From assembly GCA_025351825.1 (NCBI GenBank), contig JANXVE010000023.1:1-64000 (forward strand): a stretch of DNA of 64,000 nucleotides, given 5' to 3'. Position numbers and translations under genes: made by a program. The notes beneath the pieces are model-generated. The model saw only the letters and a program-made list of their open reading frames with translations. It searched no databases and had not been told where the DNA came from. Shown one piece after another: positions 7,300 through 16,443 of the stretch; position 1 is the stretch's first letter, and every line of letters begins with the position of its first letter. Source of the stretch: Chamaesiphon sp. 341R_metabat_111 (GTDB lineage Bacteria; Cyanobacteriota; Cyanobacteriia; Cyanobacteriales; Chamaesiphonaceae).

Positions 7300-8868
7300 T
7301 TAAGCTGGGGCTTCGCCTCTAGTTAGAAAAGCGACGCATTCGACGTGAGAGGTTTGGGGGAAGAAGTCAGCGGGTTGGACGTGGGTGAGCTGATAGTTGC
7401 CTTGCTCACAGAGGATTTGGAGATCTCTGGCGAGAGTTGCGGGTTTGCAACTGATGTAGATGATTTGGGCTGGCTGCATGGCGGTGAGGGCATCGAGGAC
7501 AGCCCTGTCGCAACCAGTTCGTGGTGGATCTAATAAGACAACGTCAGCCTGCACGTCGATTTCTGGGAGGAGTTCTTCAACTGCGCCTGTGCGAAATTCA
7601 ATGTTATTGATGCTATTGAGTCGGGCATTCGATCGAGCTTGCACCACTGATGCCGCATGGACTTCTAGCCCAATTACTTTCTTGACTCGTTTAGAGAGAG
7701 GCAGGGTAAAAGTCCCAATCCCGCAGTAAGCATCAATTAGCGTTTCCTCCCCTGTGAATTTGGCTCGATCGATAATCATATTCAGCACCGTTTCAGCTTG
7801 CTCGGTGTAGATCTGAAAGAAGGTATCACCTTTGAGCTGAAATTGTAGGTTGCCAAAAGTCTCGCAGACATAATCTCGCCCAGCAATACAGCGGGTTTCT
7901 GTGCCGAAGATATTATTCGTAGATTGACTGTTGAGATTGAGACAGACTCCGACTAGCTTGGGATAGCGTTGCATCCATCGCTGTGCTTGTCCCTCGATGT
8001 CGGGAATGTCAAAATCAGTAACTACTAGCGTCAGCAGAATTTCACCTGTCCGCCGCCCGATTCGCATCAGGAGATGGCGAAATTTGGGGCGATTGTCGGG
8101 GATATCGGTGACTTTGGTAATCGTGGGACGATTCCGCAGTTTGGGTTTAGGAATACCCGTGACTGTGAGTTCCTCTTCTTGATACTCACTGACAATAATT
8201 TGGACACCAGTGCGCCGTAAGCCTGGTTCTCTGGCTCCTTTGCTCTCTGGCTGATAGATCTGCCAGCCCCGATCTTGGATGTCTTGCTTGATTTCAGCCA
8301 GAAGCGGATTCAACCTTTCATCTTGGACTGGACACTGATTGAGGTTGACGATCTGGTGGGTACCCTTGCGATAGTAGCCAGCTTTGACACTGCCGGAATC
8401 GCTTACGCCCAGCGGATAAGTGACTTTATTGCGGTAGGCAAAATTTCCTTGCGCGCCGACGATGGGAGCGACAGGTGGGGCTGTGAATTTACCAATCCGC
8501 TTGAGTGCTTGCAGTACCTGATTTTCTTTAGCGATTAACTGGTAATCATAATCGATATGCTGAAGCTGACAACCGCCGCACTTATCAGCGACGATGCAGC
8601 TAGGGCGAACGCGGTGCGGTGAGGCAGTTAAAACTTCAAGCAGTTTGCCGTGGGAGTACTGCCGTTTGACAGTGACTAGCCGAGCTACGACTCGATCGCC
8701 TGTAACTGTATCGGGGACAAATACGACTCGATCTCCCGCGCGTCCAACGCCTTCGCCACTATCATTGACATCGGTAATATCAATTTCGACAACATCCCCT
8801 TGTCTCGATGGCTGGTTAGAAATGGGCAGTTCACTAGAACCATCACTGGGAGAATTGTCGGGAAACAT
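7300..8868 (-). CDS. rlmD: 23S rRNA (uracil-5-)-methyltransferase, RlmD/RumA type
   Basis: This 522-residue SAM-dependent tRNA/rRNA uracil-C5 methyltransferase has an N-terminal TRAM domain (about residues 22-80). An iron-sulfur cysteine cluster PSCIVADKCGGCQLQH follows, then the SAM motif DAYCGIGTF, the LLDPPRTGC motif, and the catalytic YISCKPATLARDL. It methylates a uracil in 23S rRNA; which of the U1939/U747 equivalents cannot be told. The stop lies within 20 bases of a palindromic repeat, and the last codons contain GGCGAAGCCCC, possibly repeat-derived. Confidence 0.88.
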   Translation of the reverse strand: MFPDNSPSDGSSELPISNQPSRQGDVVEIDITDVNDSGEGVGRAGDRVVFVPDTVTGDRVVARLVTVKRQYSHGKLLEVLTASPHRVRPSCIVADKCGGCQLQHIDYDYQLIAKENQVLQALKRIGKFTAPPVAPIVGAQGNFAYRNKVTYPLGVSDSGSVKAGYYRKGTHQIVNLNQCPVQDERLNPLLAEIKQDIQDRGWQIYQPESKGAREPGLRRTGVQIIVSEYQEEELTVTGIPKPKLRNRPTITKVTDIPDNRPKFRHLLMRIGRRTGEILLTLVVTDFDIPDIEGQAQRWMQRYPKLVGVCLNLNSQSTNNIFGTETRCIAGRDYVCETFGNLQFQLKGDTFFQIYTEQAETVLNMIIDRAKFTGEETLIDAYCGIGTFTLPLSKRVKKVIGLEVHAASVVQARSNARLNSINNIEFRTGAVEELLPEIDVQADVVLLDPPRTGCDRAVLDALTAMQPAQIIYISCKPATLARDLQILCEQGNYQLTHVQPADFFPQTSHVECVAFLTRGEAPA

Positions 8869-9072
8869 GATATATTTTGGCTGGAGATCGATCTATCATG
8901 ATAGCAGTTGTTGTCATCAAATCTACATAGCCAAGAAGATTTATTGGTGAGTGGTAGATAGTTGAATTTTTAGTACGAGAAATAATTTATCTGGCAAGAA
9001 GAATGCGTGGGGTGGGAGCTGCTAACCATCTAGACTGTAACCATTATTTAGCCGATCGAGATTTGGATTCAT

Positions 9073-9969
9073 CTATTTAGTTTTCTCACTTTTATTCCAG
9101 ATAAAATCAGCTAATTCTGGCTGTTGTAAGCCTTCCTCAAGATTAAGTAGCACTGTTTTTTGGATCGATTTTGGTTGGTTTAATCGCCGCAGTACTCGAT
9201 CGGGAATACCATAGCCATAGATAATGTGTGAGCTACCTGCTAAGACGATCGTTTGATAGCTGGGATTTTTTTTAGCAAAATTAGCCGTATTTGCTGCCAT
9301 TGTCTCATCCCATAGTAGTTGGGCTGTATAGAACCTATCGAAACTTTTGCTAGCAGCTGAGACAATCCCCGCATGTTGCTGATAGCTACCCAAAATCATC
9401 TGCTGATATTTGGCATTGCTACGATCGATTTCAGCCGCAGGTGGAATCGACTGACGTTCGGAACTAGTAAGACTCTCCAACCCTTGTCGCGCCGACTTCC
9501 GCGCAATCTCACCAGGCGTATTCAAAGCAATCACAGGTAAGCGATTAGCCTTAGCAAATTCCAAGATCGGCAGATAATACTGCCACGGATAGCCCCAGCG
9601 TTTGTCAAATTCCGACTGTTCGTATAGCTCAGTCGCCGTAATTTTACCTGCTAAATATCGATCGAGCAACGGCTGCATCTGACTCTGAAACATTTCCATC
9701 CCGATCGCTATTTGCGGTTTGTGCTTGAATAATGCTTGAATAATTGCCAGTTGCTGCTGGTGATCTGATTCACGATCGTGAGTTTCACCCAGATAGATAA
9801 TTTTCGCAGCTTGTAGCTGTTTGATGATTCCTTGTTGTGGAGTCGTAAAGCTAATATTGTCTTGAGCTGTAGTTGGCAAAGCTCCTGCATTTGGTATGAT
9901 AGCGATCGTATTGCTAGCGGCAATTACAACCAGCCACCAAATAAGTGCAGCAATCCGACGGATATTCAT
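9073..9969 (-). CDS. ChaN/DUF399-family secreted protein
   Basis: This 298-residue protein has an N-terminal hydrophobic signal segment (residues 8-30) and then the DUF399 (ChaN/Tiki-like) fold. Hallmarks are KIIYLGETHDRESDHQQQL, the IAIGMEMFQ strand, the HAGIVSAASKSFDRFYTAQLLWDETMA region and VLAGSSHIIYG. Family members bind heme or act as metal-dependent proteases; the His/Glu of GETHD and the later His suggest an active site. It is probably periplasmic or thylakoid-lumenal. No neighbour reveals its substrate. Confidence 0.8.
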   Translation of the reverse strand: MNIRRIAALIWWLVVIAASNTIAIIPNAGALPTTAQDNISFTTPQQGIIKQLQAAKIIYLGETHDRESDHQQQLAIIQALFKHKPQIAIGMEMFQSQMQPLLDRYLAGKITATELYEQSEFDKRWGYPWQYYLPILEFAKANRLPVIALNTPGEIARKSARQGLESLTSSERQSIPPAAEIDRSNAKYQQMILGSYQQHAGIVSAASKSFDRFYTAQLLWDETMAANTANFAKKNPSYQTIVLAGSSHIIYGYGIPDRVLRRLNQPKSIQKTVLLNLEEGLQQPELADFIWNKSEKTK

Positions 9970-10049
9970 ATCTTAGCTAAATAATATATCTAGCTAAGAT
10001 AACGCACAATATCTGGAGTCCGCATCGCCTACTTTGAGATTACCAATCT

Positions 10050-10541
10050 ATGTCAGAACCTACCGATATTCGTGCTCAAGCTAACTCTGGTAGCGCGATC
10101 GAGAAATTGAGCTTTCAAGCCATCGCAGCCAACTGGTTTGAGTACCCGATCGTCGTATATCCCCATCATACTGACTATGCCGGAATCGTCTGGCATGGTA
10201 CCTATCTTACCTGGATGGAAGAAGCACGAGTAGCCTGTCTCAAATCGATTGGGATTGACTTTGCCGATTTGGTAGCAATGGGTTGCGATTTGCCTGTGGT
10301 AGATTTGTCGGTAAGGTATCGCAGTGCGCTCCGCATGGGCGAATCGGCGATCGTCAAAACGCGAACGATCGATATGGAAGGGGTGCGAATCGTCTGGGAA
10401 TATGAGATTCAATCACTAGATCGATCGATTATTCATCTGACTGGGATGGTGACGCTAGTTGCTGTCGATCGCGAAAAGGGCAAAATCATGCGCCAATTGC
10501 CAGCAACTGTTAAAGATGCACTAGTAAAATTGCGGGAATAA
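10050..10541 (+). CDS. Hotdog-fold acyl-CoA thioesterase (4HBT)
   Basis: This 163-residue single hotdog domain has the 4-hydroxybenzoyl-CoA thioesterase signature HTDYAGIVWHGTYLTWMEEAR, in which the first Asp is catalytic. The later LPVVDLSVRYRSALRMGE strand is typical of the YbgC/FadM group. The first 30 residues are a variable extension. It hydrolyses an acyl-CoA thioester; the substrate could be a fatty acyl-CoA or DHNA-CoA in phylloquinone synthesis, but the sequence does not decide. Its stop is 2 bases from the convergent DUF1361 gene. Confidence 0.82.
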   Translation: MSEPTDIRAQANSGSAIEKLSFQAIAANWFEYPIVVYPHHTDYAGIVWHGTYLTWMEEARVACLKSIGIDFADLVAMGCDLPVVDLSVRYRSALRMGESAIVKTRTIDMEGVRIVWEYEIQSLDRSIIHLTGMVTLVAVDREKGKIMRQLPATVKDALVKLRE

Positions 10542-10543
10542 TC

Positions 10544-11383
10544 TTAATTATATCGATCTACATATATGGACGAATTCTGAACTAGAGGTTTGAAGATTGC
10601 ATAGAGAATTGTAATAATTAAAAATGTTAATAGAATTACTACTAGCGGAAATTTGCCGAGCAATTCGCCTGGAAGTACTTGGAGAAACTGCTGGGGCTGA
10701 GTAACTAGATTCCAACTATTAAATCTTATAAATCTGCCAATATAAATACCGATTGCACACAATAGATGCAGACTAAATTCTGTGACTGTGATATAAGCCT
10801 CAAGCTGATTTTTGCTCATGTATTCGCGAATATTGACCAGCGAAAATACATAAGAAAACCAACCAATCCCAATAAATAGAATATAAGTAGGGACGATCGC
10901 TAAAGTAATCTTCCACACAGAGCTAATCGCCCGTACTGCATCATAAAAGTGGATAATATCTGTTAGCACATATGGCGCATTTGGTAAGATAGTGATAAAC
11001 AAGAGTACTCCAAACCACCAGAAAATAGATCGACTGCTACCTGTTTGGGATTGAGATCGTCGATCGATCGCGATCGAAACCACAATTAAAACAATCGCGA
11101 TCGCAATGAAAATTAGTCGCACCCCCCACAGCGAAATCACAATTTTTTTAATCGCTTCGAGGAAATCACCGTTATTGTATTTTTTAATCCCGACGACAAA
11201 GCTCATTCCTAATAATATATAGGTGCTCCAGCAAAATAATCTCGATCGAGGTTTACTAAATAGAAAAAAACTGAGAGTGAGCGGAACTAGTGCCAGGAAA
11301 CTATTCCAGGCAATTCTACCGATATCTGCGGACAGCACTTCAGTCAGTGTGGCTGTGCCGCCAGAAATTTGAGATAAGAACAT
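10544..11383 (-). CDS. DUF1361 membrane protein
   Basis: This 279-residue protein has about seven hydrophobic segments and the DUF1361 landmark PNAPYVLTDIIHF near its middle, followed by VSLVNIREYM-type loops. It is a predicted plasma-membrane protein of unknown role that is widespread in cyanobacteria and Firmicutes. The start at 11383 gives MFLSQISGGTATLTEV. It is convergent with the thioesterase gene. Confidence 0.8.
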   Translation of the reverse strand: MFLSQISGGTATLTEVLSADIGRIAWNSFLALVPLTLSFFLFSKPRSRLFCWSTYILLGMSFVVGIKKYNNGDFLEAIKKIVISLWGVRLIFIAIAIVLIVVSIAIDRRSQSQTGSSRSIFWWFGVLLFITILPNAPYVLTDIIHFYDAVRAISSVWKITLAIVPTYILFIGIGWFSYVFSLVNIREYMSKNQLEAYITVTEFSLHLLCAIGIYIGRFIRFNSWNLVTQPQQFLQVLPGELLGKFPLVVILLTFLIITILYAIFKPLVQNSSIYVDRYN

Positions 11384-11418
11384 TCAACCTCCATTATCAA
11401 TTGTTAATAGAGAACAGT

Positions 11419-11482
11419 TGGGGGTGTTGGGTTGTTTCCTGATAGAAAGGCTCCGCCAACATTCTTCAACCCAACCTACAGA
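11419..11482. repeat. REP-like repeat with inserted GGCTCCGCCAAC word
   Basis: TGTTGGGTTG at the left and CAACCCAACC at the right form an inverted repeat. The interior carries GAAAGGCTCCGCCAAC, a variant of the GAGGCTACGCCAACG word seen at 5090, 20600 and 35930. It lies between the DUF1361 and phospholipase-D-like genes. It looks like a small repeat nested in another. Confidence 0.6.
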
Positions 11483-11519
11483 TCTACAGATCCTATCAAC
11501 GATCGACTAATTAACTGAT

Positions 11520-12944
11520 TTAGCAATGATTATTTTTTAACTTTGCGGGGATACCGATGACTCCCCGTTCGTACAGCCTGTCGAACTCACGATTGAAATG
11601 TGCAGCTACAGTCGGATTATCTTGAATAACTAATAGTGTCTCATCATTATGATAGTTCGCGGCATTCGACCAATTATGAGAGCCAGTAATCACGGTGCGT
11701 CGATCGACGATCGCAAATTTGTGGTGGAGTAAATCTCCCTGGGGCAAAGTGGGTACTCCAATTGTCGCCAACGGTGACAAATTAGTTCCCCCTACCTGAC
11801 AACTACTATTGGGATTTACTCCCATCAATGATAGCCCCGAACTATAGTTGCGATAGGCAAAGGTGCGATCGATCAACCCCCGCACCTTGACACCCCGCTG
11901 AGATTGAGATTGCAAAATACTGCTCAACCCAGGTTCCGAAAATACAAATAGAGCAAAATCAACTTGTTGTTGACTGGCTTGAAGTAATTTCCCGATCGAT
12001 CCATTACTACTATCTGTCCATGCTTGCTGCTTGGAAGTGGGCGAAAATTGGACGAATACCCGCGTTTTACCCACTAATACTTCAACAGGTGGACGGGGTG
12101 GTTTACGTGTCTTGAATTGGCTAATTTGGTTGGCTGTGTTGCCATCGCCCCACATCAAGTTAAATTCAGTTAGGAATACTGTTGCCAATTCCTTGCTTTC
12201 AATTTGCACCAGATTATTTTGATTGCCCTCACTATCTGGATGGCTAAAATCGCCATAGATATCGCTCATCGTCCAATTTGCTGATGTGACAATTAGCTGA
12301 TGCCGATCTACCACCATGAATTTGTGATGCATCAAACCACTGCCACTGGAGCCATCCGCAGTATCATCCAAGATGGGGATTCGGGCATTTCGGAGGATTG
12401 AAATTGCATCGCGCTGGTTGATTTCGGCTGGACTCAGAGTTCCATCTTTGTCGATATCTACCAGCTTTTGATATTCTCGATAACGATCCTGCTCCCGCAC
12501 AGTCAATCCTTCGACTTCGGCTGCTGTTAATTCACTCAAGGAGCGACTATAATTATGCTCTAGAATTACCCTAACCTTAACTCCTGCTGCTGATTTGGCT
12601 GCCAACGCTTGGGCGATATTCGGTAGTTGAAATTCTTGGACTGCGATGTCAATCTGTGACTGTGCAGACTCGATTGTTTCGATTAACTTAGCACCTAAGT
12701 CCCTACCTGGCCTAGTTTTTTGCCGATAAGGTTCGGTGAAGCTTATAGATCGATCGTGATTAAAATAAGCTCGAATTGATTCATCCTGTGGTAAAGGTGG
12801 TAAACGTTCTGGTGCATGACTTTGAGCACGCGACCAAAATAAATATCCACCCAAAAGAGCAACACCGATGCTTCCAAGAGCTAAACTAGATAGAAGCAAG
12901 AAACGTGATGTGCCAAAAGCACCATTAACTTGTCGGAATTTCAC
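11520..12944 (-). CDS. Phospholipase-D-like protein with an EF-hand loop
   Basis: This 474-residue protein has an N-terminal membrane anchor or signal (residues 13-35) and two PLD catalytic HKD motifs, HHKFMVVDRHQLIVTSANWT and HHKFAIVDRRTVITGSHNWS. The first is followed by the usual Asn and Gly/Ser residues. Between the first conserved domain and the first HKD lies VDIDKDGTLSPAEI, a textbook EF-hand calcium loop. The protein probably acts outside the cytoplasm as a phosphodiesterase (nuclease or lipase) with calcium sensing. PLD fold is certain; substrate is unknown. Confidence 0.85.
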   Translation of the reverse strand: MKFRQVNGAFGTSRFLLLSSLALGSIGVALLGGYLFWSRAQSHAPERLPPLPQDESIRAYFNHDRSISFTEPYRQKTRPGRDLGAKLIETIESAQSQIDIAVQEFQLPNIAQALAAKSAAGVKVRVILEHNYSRSLSELTAAEVEGLTVREQDRYREYQKLVDIDKDGTLSPAEINQRDAISILRNARIPILDDTADGSSGSGLMHHKFMVVDRHQLIVTSANWTMSDIYGDFSHPDSEGNQNNLVQIESKELATVFLTEFNLMWGDGNTANQISQFKTRKPPRPPVEVLVGKTRVFVQFSPTSKQQAWTDSSNGSIGKLLQASQQQVDFALFVFSEPGLSSILQSQSQRGVKVRGLIDRTFAYRNYSSGLSLMGVNPNSSCQVGGTNLSPLATIGVPTLPQGDLLHHKFAIVDRRTVITGSHNWSNAANYHNDETLLVIQDNPTVAAHFNREFDRLYERGVIGIPAKLKNNHC

Positions 12945-13349
12945 AGGAAAAACCCAAAACTATGGATGGTAAACTATGAATCGATCGGTCACGACTAATC
13001 CAGTCACGATCTAGGACACACTCGATCGTTAATGTTCAGTTAGGACTTACGTGCTCAATTGTATCATTTATTACCCAGGTGTTGTTCGAGATCGCTCAGT
13101 AGATAGCAATTAACTTTTAAAATTGAAGATCGACGATCTTGTTGTCATCGATAAGATTCGAGTCAATCTGATGGTGGAACCAACGATAATGCTTGCTAGC
13201 AGCAGGATCTGATTAAAATTTGCTTAATTTAAGATCTCAACCAGCTAGAACAGTAGAATCTAACTTCATTGCTCAAATTTCTATGCAGCTAATTTGTAAC
13301 TGCTTACTTACCATTTTTACAAACTATATAAGACATCGAGGGATATATC
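12945..13349. other. Intergenic region without recognised gene
   Basis: This 405-base AT-rich stretch separates the divergent phospholipase-D-like gene from the zinc-ribbon protein gene. I see no coding sequence with homology. It contains GTTAGGACTTACG, a word common in cyanobacterial intergenic repeats, and presumably the two divergent promoters. Confidence 0.4.
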
Positions 13350-13730
13350 ATGAGCAGACACAGAAAAATGTTTCAATGCGGTCATAAAGGCTACGGACAG
13401 ATTTGTCATCGTTGCCTCCAAGAAGAAGTAGATGTAAACGAAAAGAAAGAGAAAAAAAGGACTTGGCATGATAGTTTTGCCTTCGATCCGATCGATCTCA
13501 AGAGCTTACCATCACATGTGGTTTTAAAAGCTAGAAATATTATTGTTGGGCTACAAGATCGTCGCAACTATCGAGAGTTTGGTGGCAAAAGGCTGCGCCA
13601 CAACCGATTAGTGATTAGCATTCCCGTGACTCGCAATTATCGGATGTTGTGCTTTGAGCGAGATGGCATTCTACAACCAAAAGAAGTGCTATCACATGAA
13701 GACTACAACATCTGTAAACCAGGCAGCTAG
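13350..13730 (+). CDS. Small protein with N-terminal zinc knuckle and RelE/ParE-like C-terminus
   Basis: This 126-residue protein begins with a probable zinc site, CGHKGYGQICHRC (residues 10-22), followed by a lysine-rich linker. The second half, with LVISIPVTRNYRMLCFERDGILQPKEVLSHEDYN, resembles the beta-sheet of RelE/ParE-like ribonucleases. No antitoxin gene is adjacent. Proteins of this architecture are conserved in cyanobacteria without a known role. The RelE-like reading is by pattern only. Confidence 0.6.
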   Translation: MSRHRKMFQCGHKGYGQICHRCLQEEVDVNEKKEKKRTWHDSFAFDPIDLKSLPSHVVLKARNIIVGLQDRRNYREFGGKRLRHNRLVISIPVTRNYRMLCFERDGILQPKEVLSHEDYNICKPGS

Positions 13731-13734
13731 AGAA

Positions 13735-13768
13735 GGCTTTAGGTCTTAGGCTTTAGGCTTTAGTAGGG
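13735..13768. repeat. Heptamer repeat (TTTAGGC units)
   Basis: Imperfect head-to-tail copies of the heptamer TTAGGCT (complement AGCCTAA) fill the spacer before the cysteine desulfurase. The same unit recurs at 29570-29597, 34236-34422 and 62826-62888. Such short tandemly repeated repeats are typical of cyanobacterial genomes. Confidence 0.65.
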
Positions 13769-13852
13769 AGAAAGGAGCTTGTTAGGATGAGCTTAAAATC
13801 CAATCTCCTAGCTCTCAACTCTCAACTCTCAACTCCTAACTTCCTGAAGTCT

Positions 13853-15022
13853 ATGCAGATTTATTTAGACCATAGTGCGACGACTCCAACTCGTACTGAA
13901 GCGATCGCAGCTATGCACCAAGTCCTCACGTCAGGATGGGGCAATCCTTCGAGTATTCATCAATGGGGTGAACGAGCTTCGACAGCGATCGAACAAGCCA
14001 GATTTCAAGTAGCAGCATTAATCAATGCAAACCCTGATGCGATCGCTTTTACATCCGGCGGGACTGAAGCGAATAATCAGGCAATTATGGGGGTAGCAAA
14101 TCTGTATGGCACCCCCAAACATTTGATTATTTCTAGTGTCGAACACTCTTCAATTACTGCCCCAGTGCGGTGGTTAGAGAATCAAGGCTGGGAAGTTACG
14201 AGATTGGCTGTCGATCGATTTGGTAGAGTCAATCCCGACGATCTCGATCTGGCAATCCGACCAAATACAGTCCTCGTCTCGATTATCCACGGCCAAAGTG
14301 AAATTGGTACCATTCAGCCAATCGCCGAACTAGCCGCGATTTGTCATAGGTATCGAGTCTACTTCCATACCGATGCCGTTCAAACTGCGGGCAAAATGCA
14401 GATCGATGTCCAACAACTTGGGATCGATCTACTGTCGATGTCTAGCCACAAGCTTTATGGGCCACAAGGTACAGGCGCATTGTACATTCGTCCAGGCATT
14501 GAAATCGTCCCTCTCCTCGCTGGTGGTGGTCAAGAAATGGGTCAAAGATCTGGCACTCAATCCGTGCCGCAAATTGCTGGATTTGGAGTCGCGGCGGAAC
14601 TTGCCAGTGATGAATTAGCCGTCGAAAATATCCGGTTAATTGGATTGCGCGATCGATTATTCACTCTCCTCTCGGACTGTCCGAATCTGATCCCCACCGG
14701 AGATCCCCTGTATCGTCTCCCCCATCACCTCAGCTTTTGTCTGAATATTCCTCGCTCCCATCAGTCAGAACCCATCACAGGCAAAACGATCGTCCGCCAA
14801 CTCAATCTCGCAGGCATCGGCATCAGTGCTGGAGCCGCTTGTGCCAGCGGTAAACTTACCCCCAGCCCGATTCTATTGGCGATGGGCTACAGCGCGACTG
14901 ATGCAGTAGGCGGCATCCGCATTACCCTCGGCAAGAGCACCACAGCCGCCGATATCGACTGGACAGCAATGGTGCTAAAACAAATTCTCGATCGACTAAT
15001 CCCCAAATTAGTCCATGCATAG
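13853..15022 (+). CDS. Cysteine desulfurase (NifS/IscS family)
   Basis: This 389-residue PLP enzyme moves sulfur from cysteine to acceptors for iron-sulfur clusters and thiocofactors. It starts MQIYLDHSATTPTR, has the PLP lysine in SSHKLYGPQGTGALYIRP, and the active-site cysteine in the loop AGAACASGK. I chose the ATG at 13853, the family start; an in-frame ATG at 13787 would add 22 residues read from repeat-like CAACTCTCAACT sequence. It stands alone, without iscU or suf genes. Confidence 0.9.
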   Translation: MQIYLDHSATTPTRTEAIAAMHQVLTSGWGNPSSIHQWGERASTAIEQARFQVAALINANPDAIAFTSGGTEANNQAIMGVANLYGTPKHLIISSVEHSSITAPVRWLENQGWEVTRLAVDRFGRVNPDDLDLAIRPNTVLVSIIHGQSEIGTIQPIAELAAICHRYRVYFHTDAVQTAGKMQIDVQQLGIDLLSMSSHKLYGPQGTGALYIRPGIEIVPLLAGGGQEMGQRSGTQSVPQIAGFGVAAELASDELAVENIRLIGLRDRLFTLLSDCPNLIPTGDPLYRLPHHLSFCLNIPRSHQSEPITGKTIVRQLNLAGIGISAGAACASGKLTPSPILLAMGYSATDAVGGIRITLGKSTTAADIDWTAMVLKQILDRLIPKLVHA

Positions 15023-15258
15023 TATGGATCTTGTAACTAGATCTTAAAATTCGGGGATCGATATACTAGCCGCCAGTCGCAGACTAAGGTAATATAAATG
15101 TTAATGATTGTTAACAAAACGGTACCTAATTAGGCTACAAATTAATAATTAACACCGATCTGCCGTTGGCGGAACCTCTTGAGTAGGGGAATAGAGCGGT
15201 GTCTAATTGGCAGTAGCAGCAACGGTGCTTTGTAATTTCTGGAGATCTAACCCGCTAC

Positions 15259-16302
15259 ATGACATTATCGATCGAGCCGAATACAGCCACCGTGCTGTCC
15301 CCGAATATTAAACTCAAGCACATCGTTCAATCCTTACCAAAAGAAGTCTTTGCCAAAGACAACACCAAAGCTTTCCTGATGACGGTCAAAACGATCGTCA
15401 CTGTTACCTTGGGGATGGCAGCAATCGCTTACTCACCTTGGTATCTTTTGCCCCTCGCATGGATATTCACAGGTACGGCGATGACTGGCTGCTTTGTGAT
15501 CGGACATGACTGCGCCCACCGTTCCTTTTCCAATAGTCGGAAAGTCAACGATATCGTCGGTCATTTGTTCATGTTGACATTGATCTACCCGTTTCACGGC
15601 TGGCGGTACGGACATGCAAAGCATCACAAACACACCAACAAAATGGATGTGGACAATGCGTGGCAACCTTGGCGACCTGAGGCTTATGCTGGTGCTCCAG
15701 CTTGGCTCCAAGTAGTCTATCAAGCGATGCGCGGTCGGCTGTGGTGGATCGCATCTTTACCCCACTGGGCAGCAGTCCACTTTGACTGGCGCAAGTTTCC
15801 AGAGGGCAAAACTAGAGATGATGTCAAATTCTCGGCTTTGTTTGTGATTATCGGCGCAGCGGTTATTTTCCCAGTCATGCTGGGGACTCTGGGTATCTGG
15901 GGATTCGTCAAGTTTTGGGTGATTCCTTGGTTGGTGTATCACTTCTGGATGAGTACGTTCACGATCGTCCATCATACTGCCGCAGATATCCCCTTCAACC
16001 ATGAAGGCGAGTGGAATGAAGCGATTGCCCAGTTATCTGGTACCGTACACTGTGACTATCCTGCGTGGGTTGAGTTTCTCTGCCACGATATCAATGTCCA
16101 TGTACCGCATCATGTTTCCACTGCTATTCCTTCGTACCGATTGCGTGAAGCTCATGCGATTATCAAGAGTCAATGGGGTGAATATATCAAAGAACGCAAG
16201 TTCACTTGGGAAATGATGAAAGATATCACTGATAAATGTCACATCTACGAGGAGAATGAGTTTTATCAGACTTTCCGCGAATTTAACGCCAATAATAATT
16301 AG
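15259..16302 (+). CDS. desA: Acyl-lipid delta-12 fatty acid desaturase, DesA type
   Basis: This 347-residue membrane di-iron desaturase introduces a double bond at position 12 of oleate esterified to membrane lipids. The three histidine boxes are HDCAHRSF (about residue 82), HAKHHKHTN (about 118) and HVPHH (about 276), with hydrophobic pairs before and between them. The upstream 230 bases carry a stem ACACCG...CGGTGT at 15151-15215, which may belong to the long leader expected for a cold-induced gene. A good terminator follows. Confidence 0.88.
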   Translation: MTLSIEPNTATVLSPNIKLKHIVQSLPKEVFAKDNTKAFLMTVKTIVTVTLGMAAIAYSPWYLLPLAWIFTGTAMTGCFVIGHDCAHRSFSNSRKVNDIVGHLFMLTLIYPFHGWRYGHAKHHKHTNKMDVDNAWQPWRPEAYAGAPAWLQVVYQAMRGRLWWIASLPHWAAVHFDWRKFPEGKTRDDVKFSALFVIIGAAVIFPVMLGTLGIWGFVKFWVIPWLVYHFWMSTFTIVHHTAADIPFNHEGEWNEAIAQLSGTVHCDYPAWVEFLCHDINVHVPHHVSTAIPSYRLREAHAIIKSQWGEYIKERKFTWEMMKDITDKCHIYEENEFYQTFREFNANNN

Positions 16303-16328
16303 GCTTGAGTGATTAGATTCGGATTTTT

Positions 16329-16354
16329 AAAGGTGGGCATTAGCTCACCTTTTT
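16329..16354 (+). terminator. Rho-independent-like terminator of desA
   Basis: AAAGGTG at 16329-16335 pairs with CACCTTT at 16346-16352 around a ten-base loop, and the stem runs into TTTTT. It lies 27 bases after the desA stop on the same strand. Confidence 0.75.
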
Positions 16355-16443
16355 AAGGAACTGCTTAGGTGGTTTCCGACATTCGATCGCCATTTCCTGC
16401 TATGGTAAGTTTGGGAAAATTTTGAGTTAAGAAGATAAATAGC

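Noticed and set aside
7140-7322. Open frame of 60 codons across the petN end and the palindrome
   Set aside because: It overlaps petN in another frame and consists largely of palindrome sequence; petN and the repeat explain the region.
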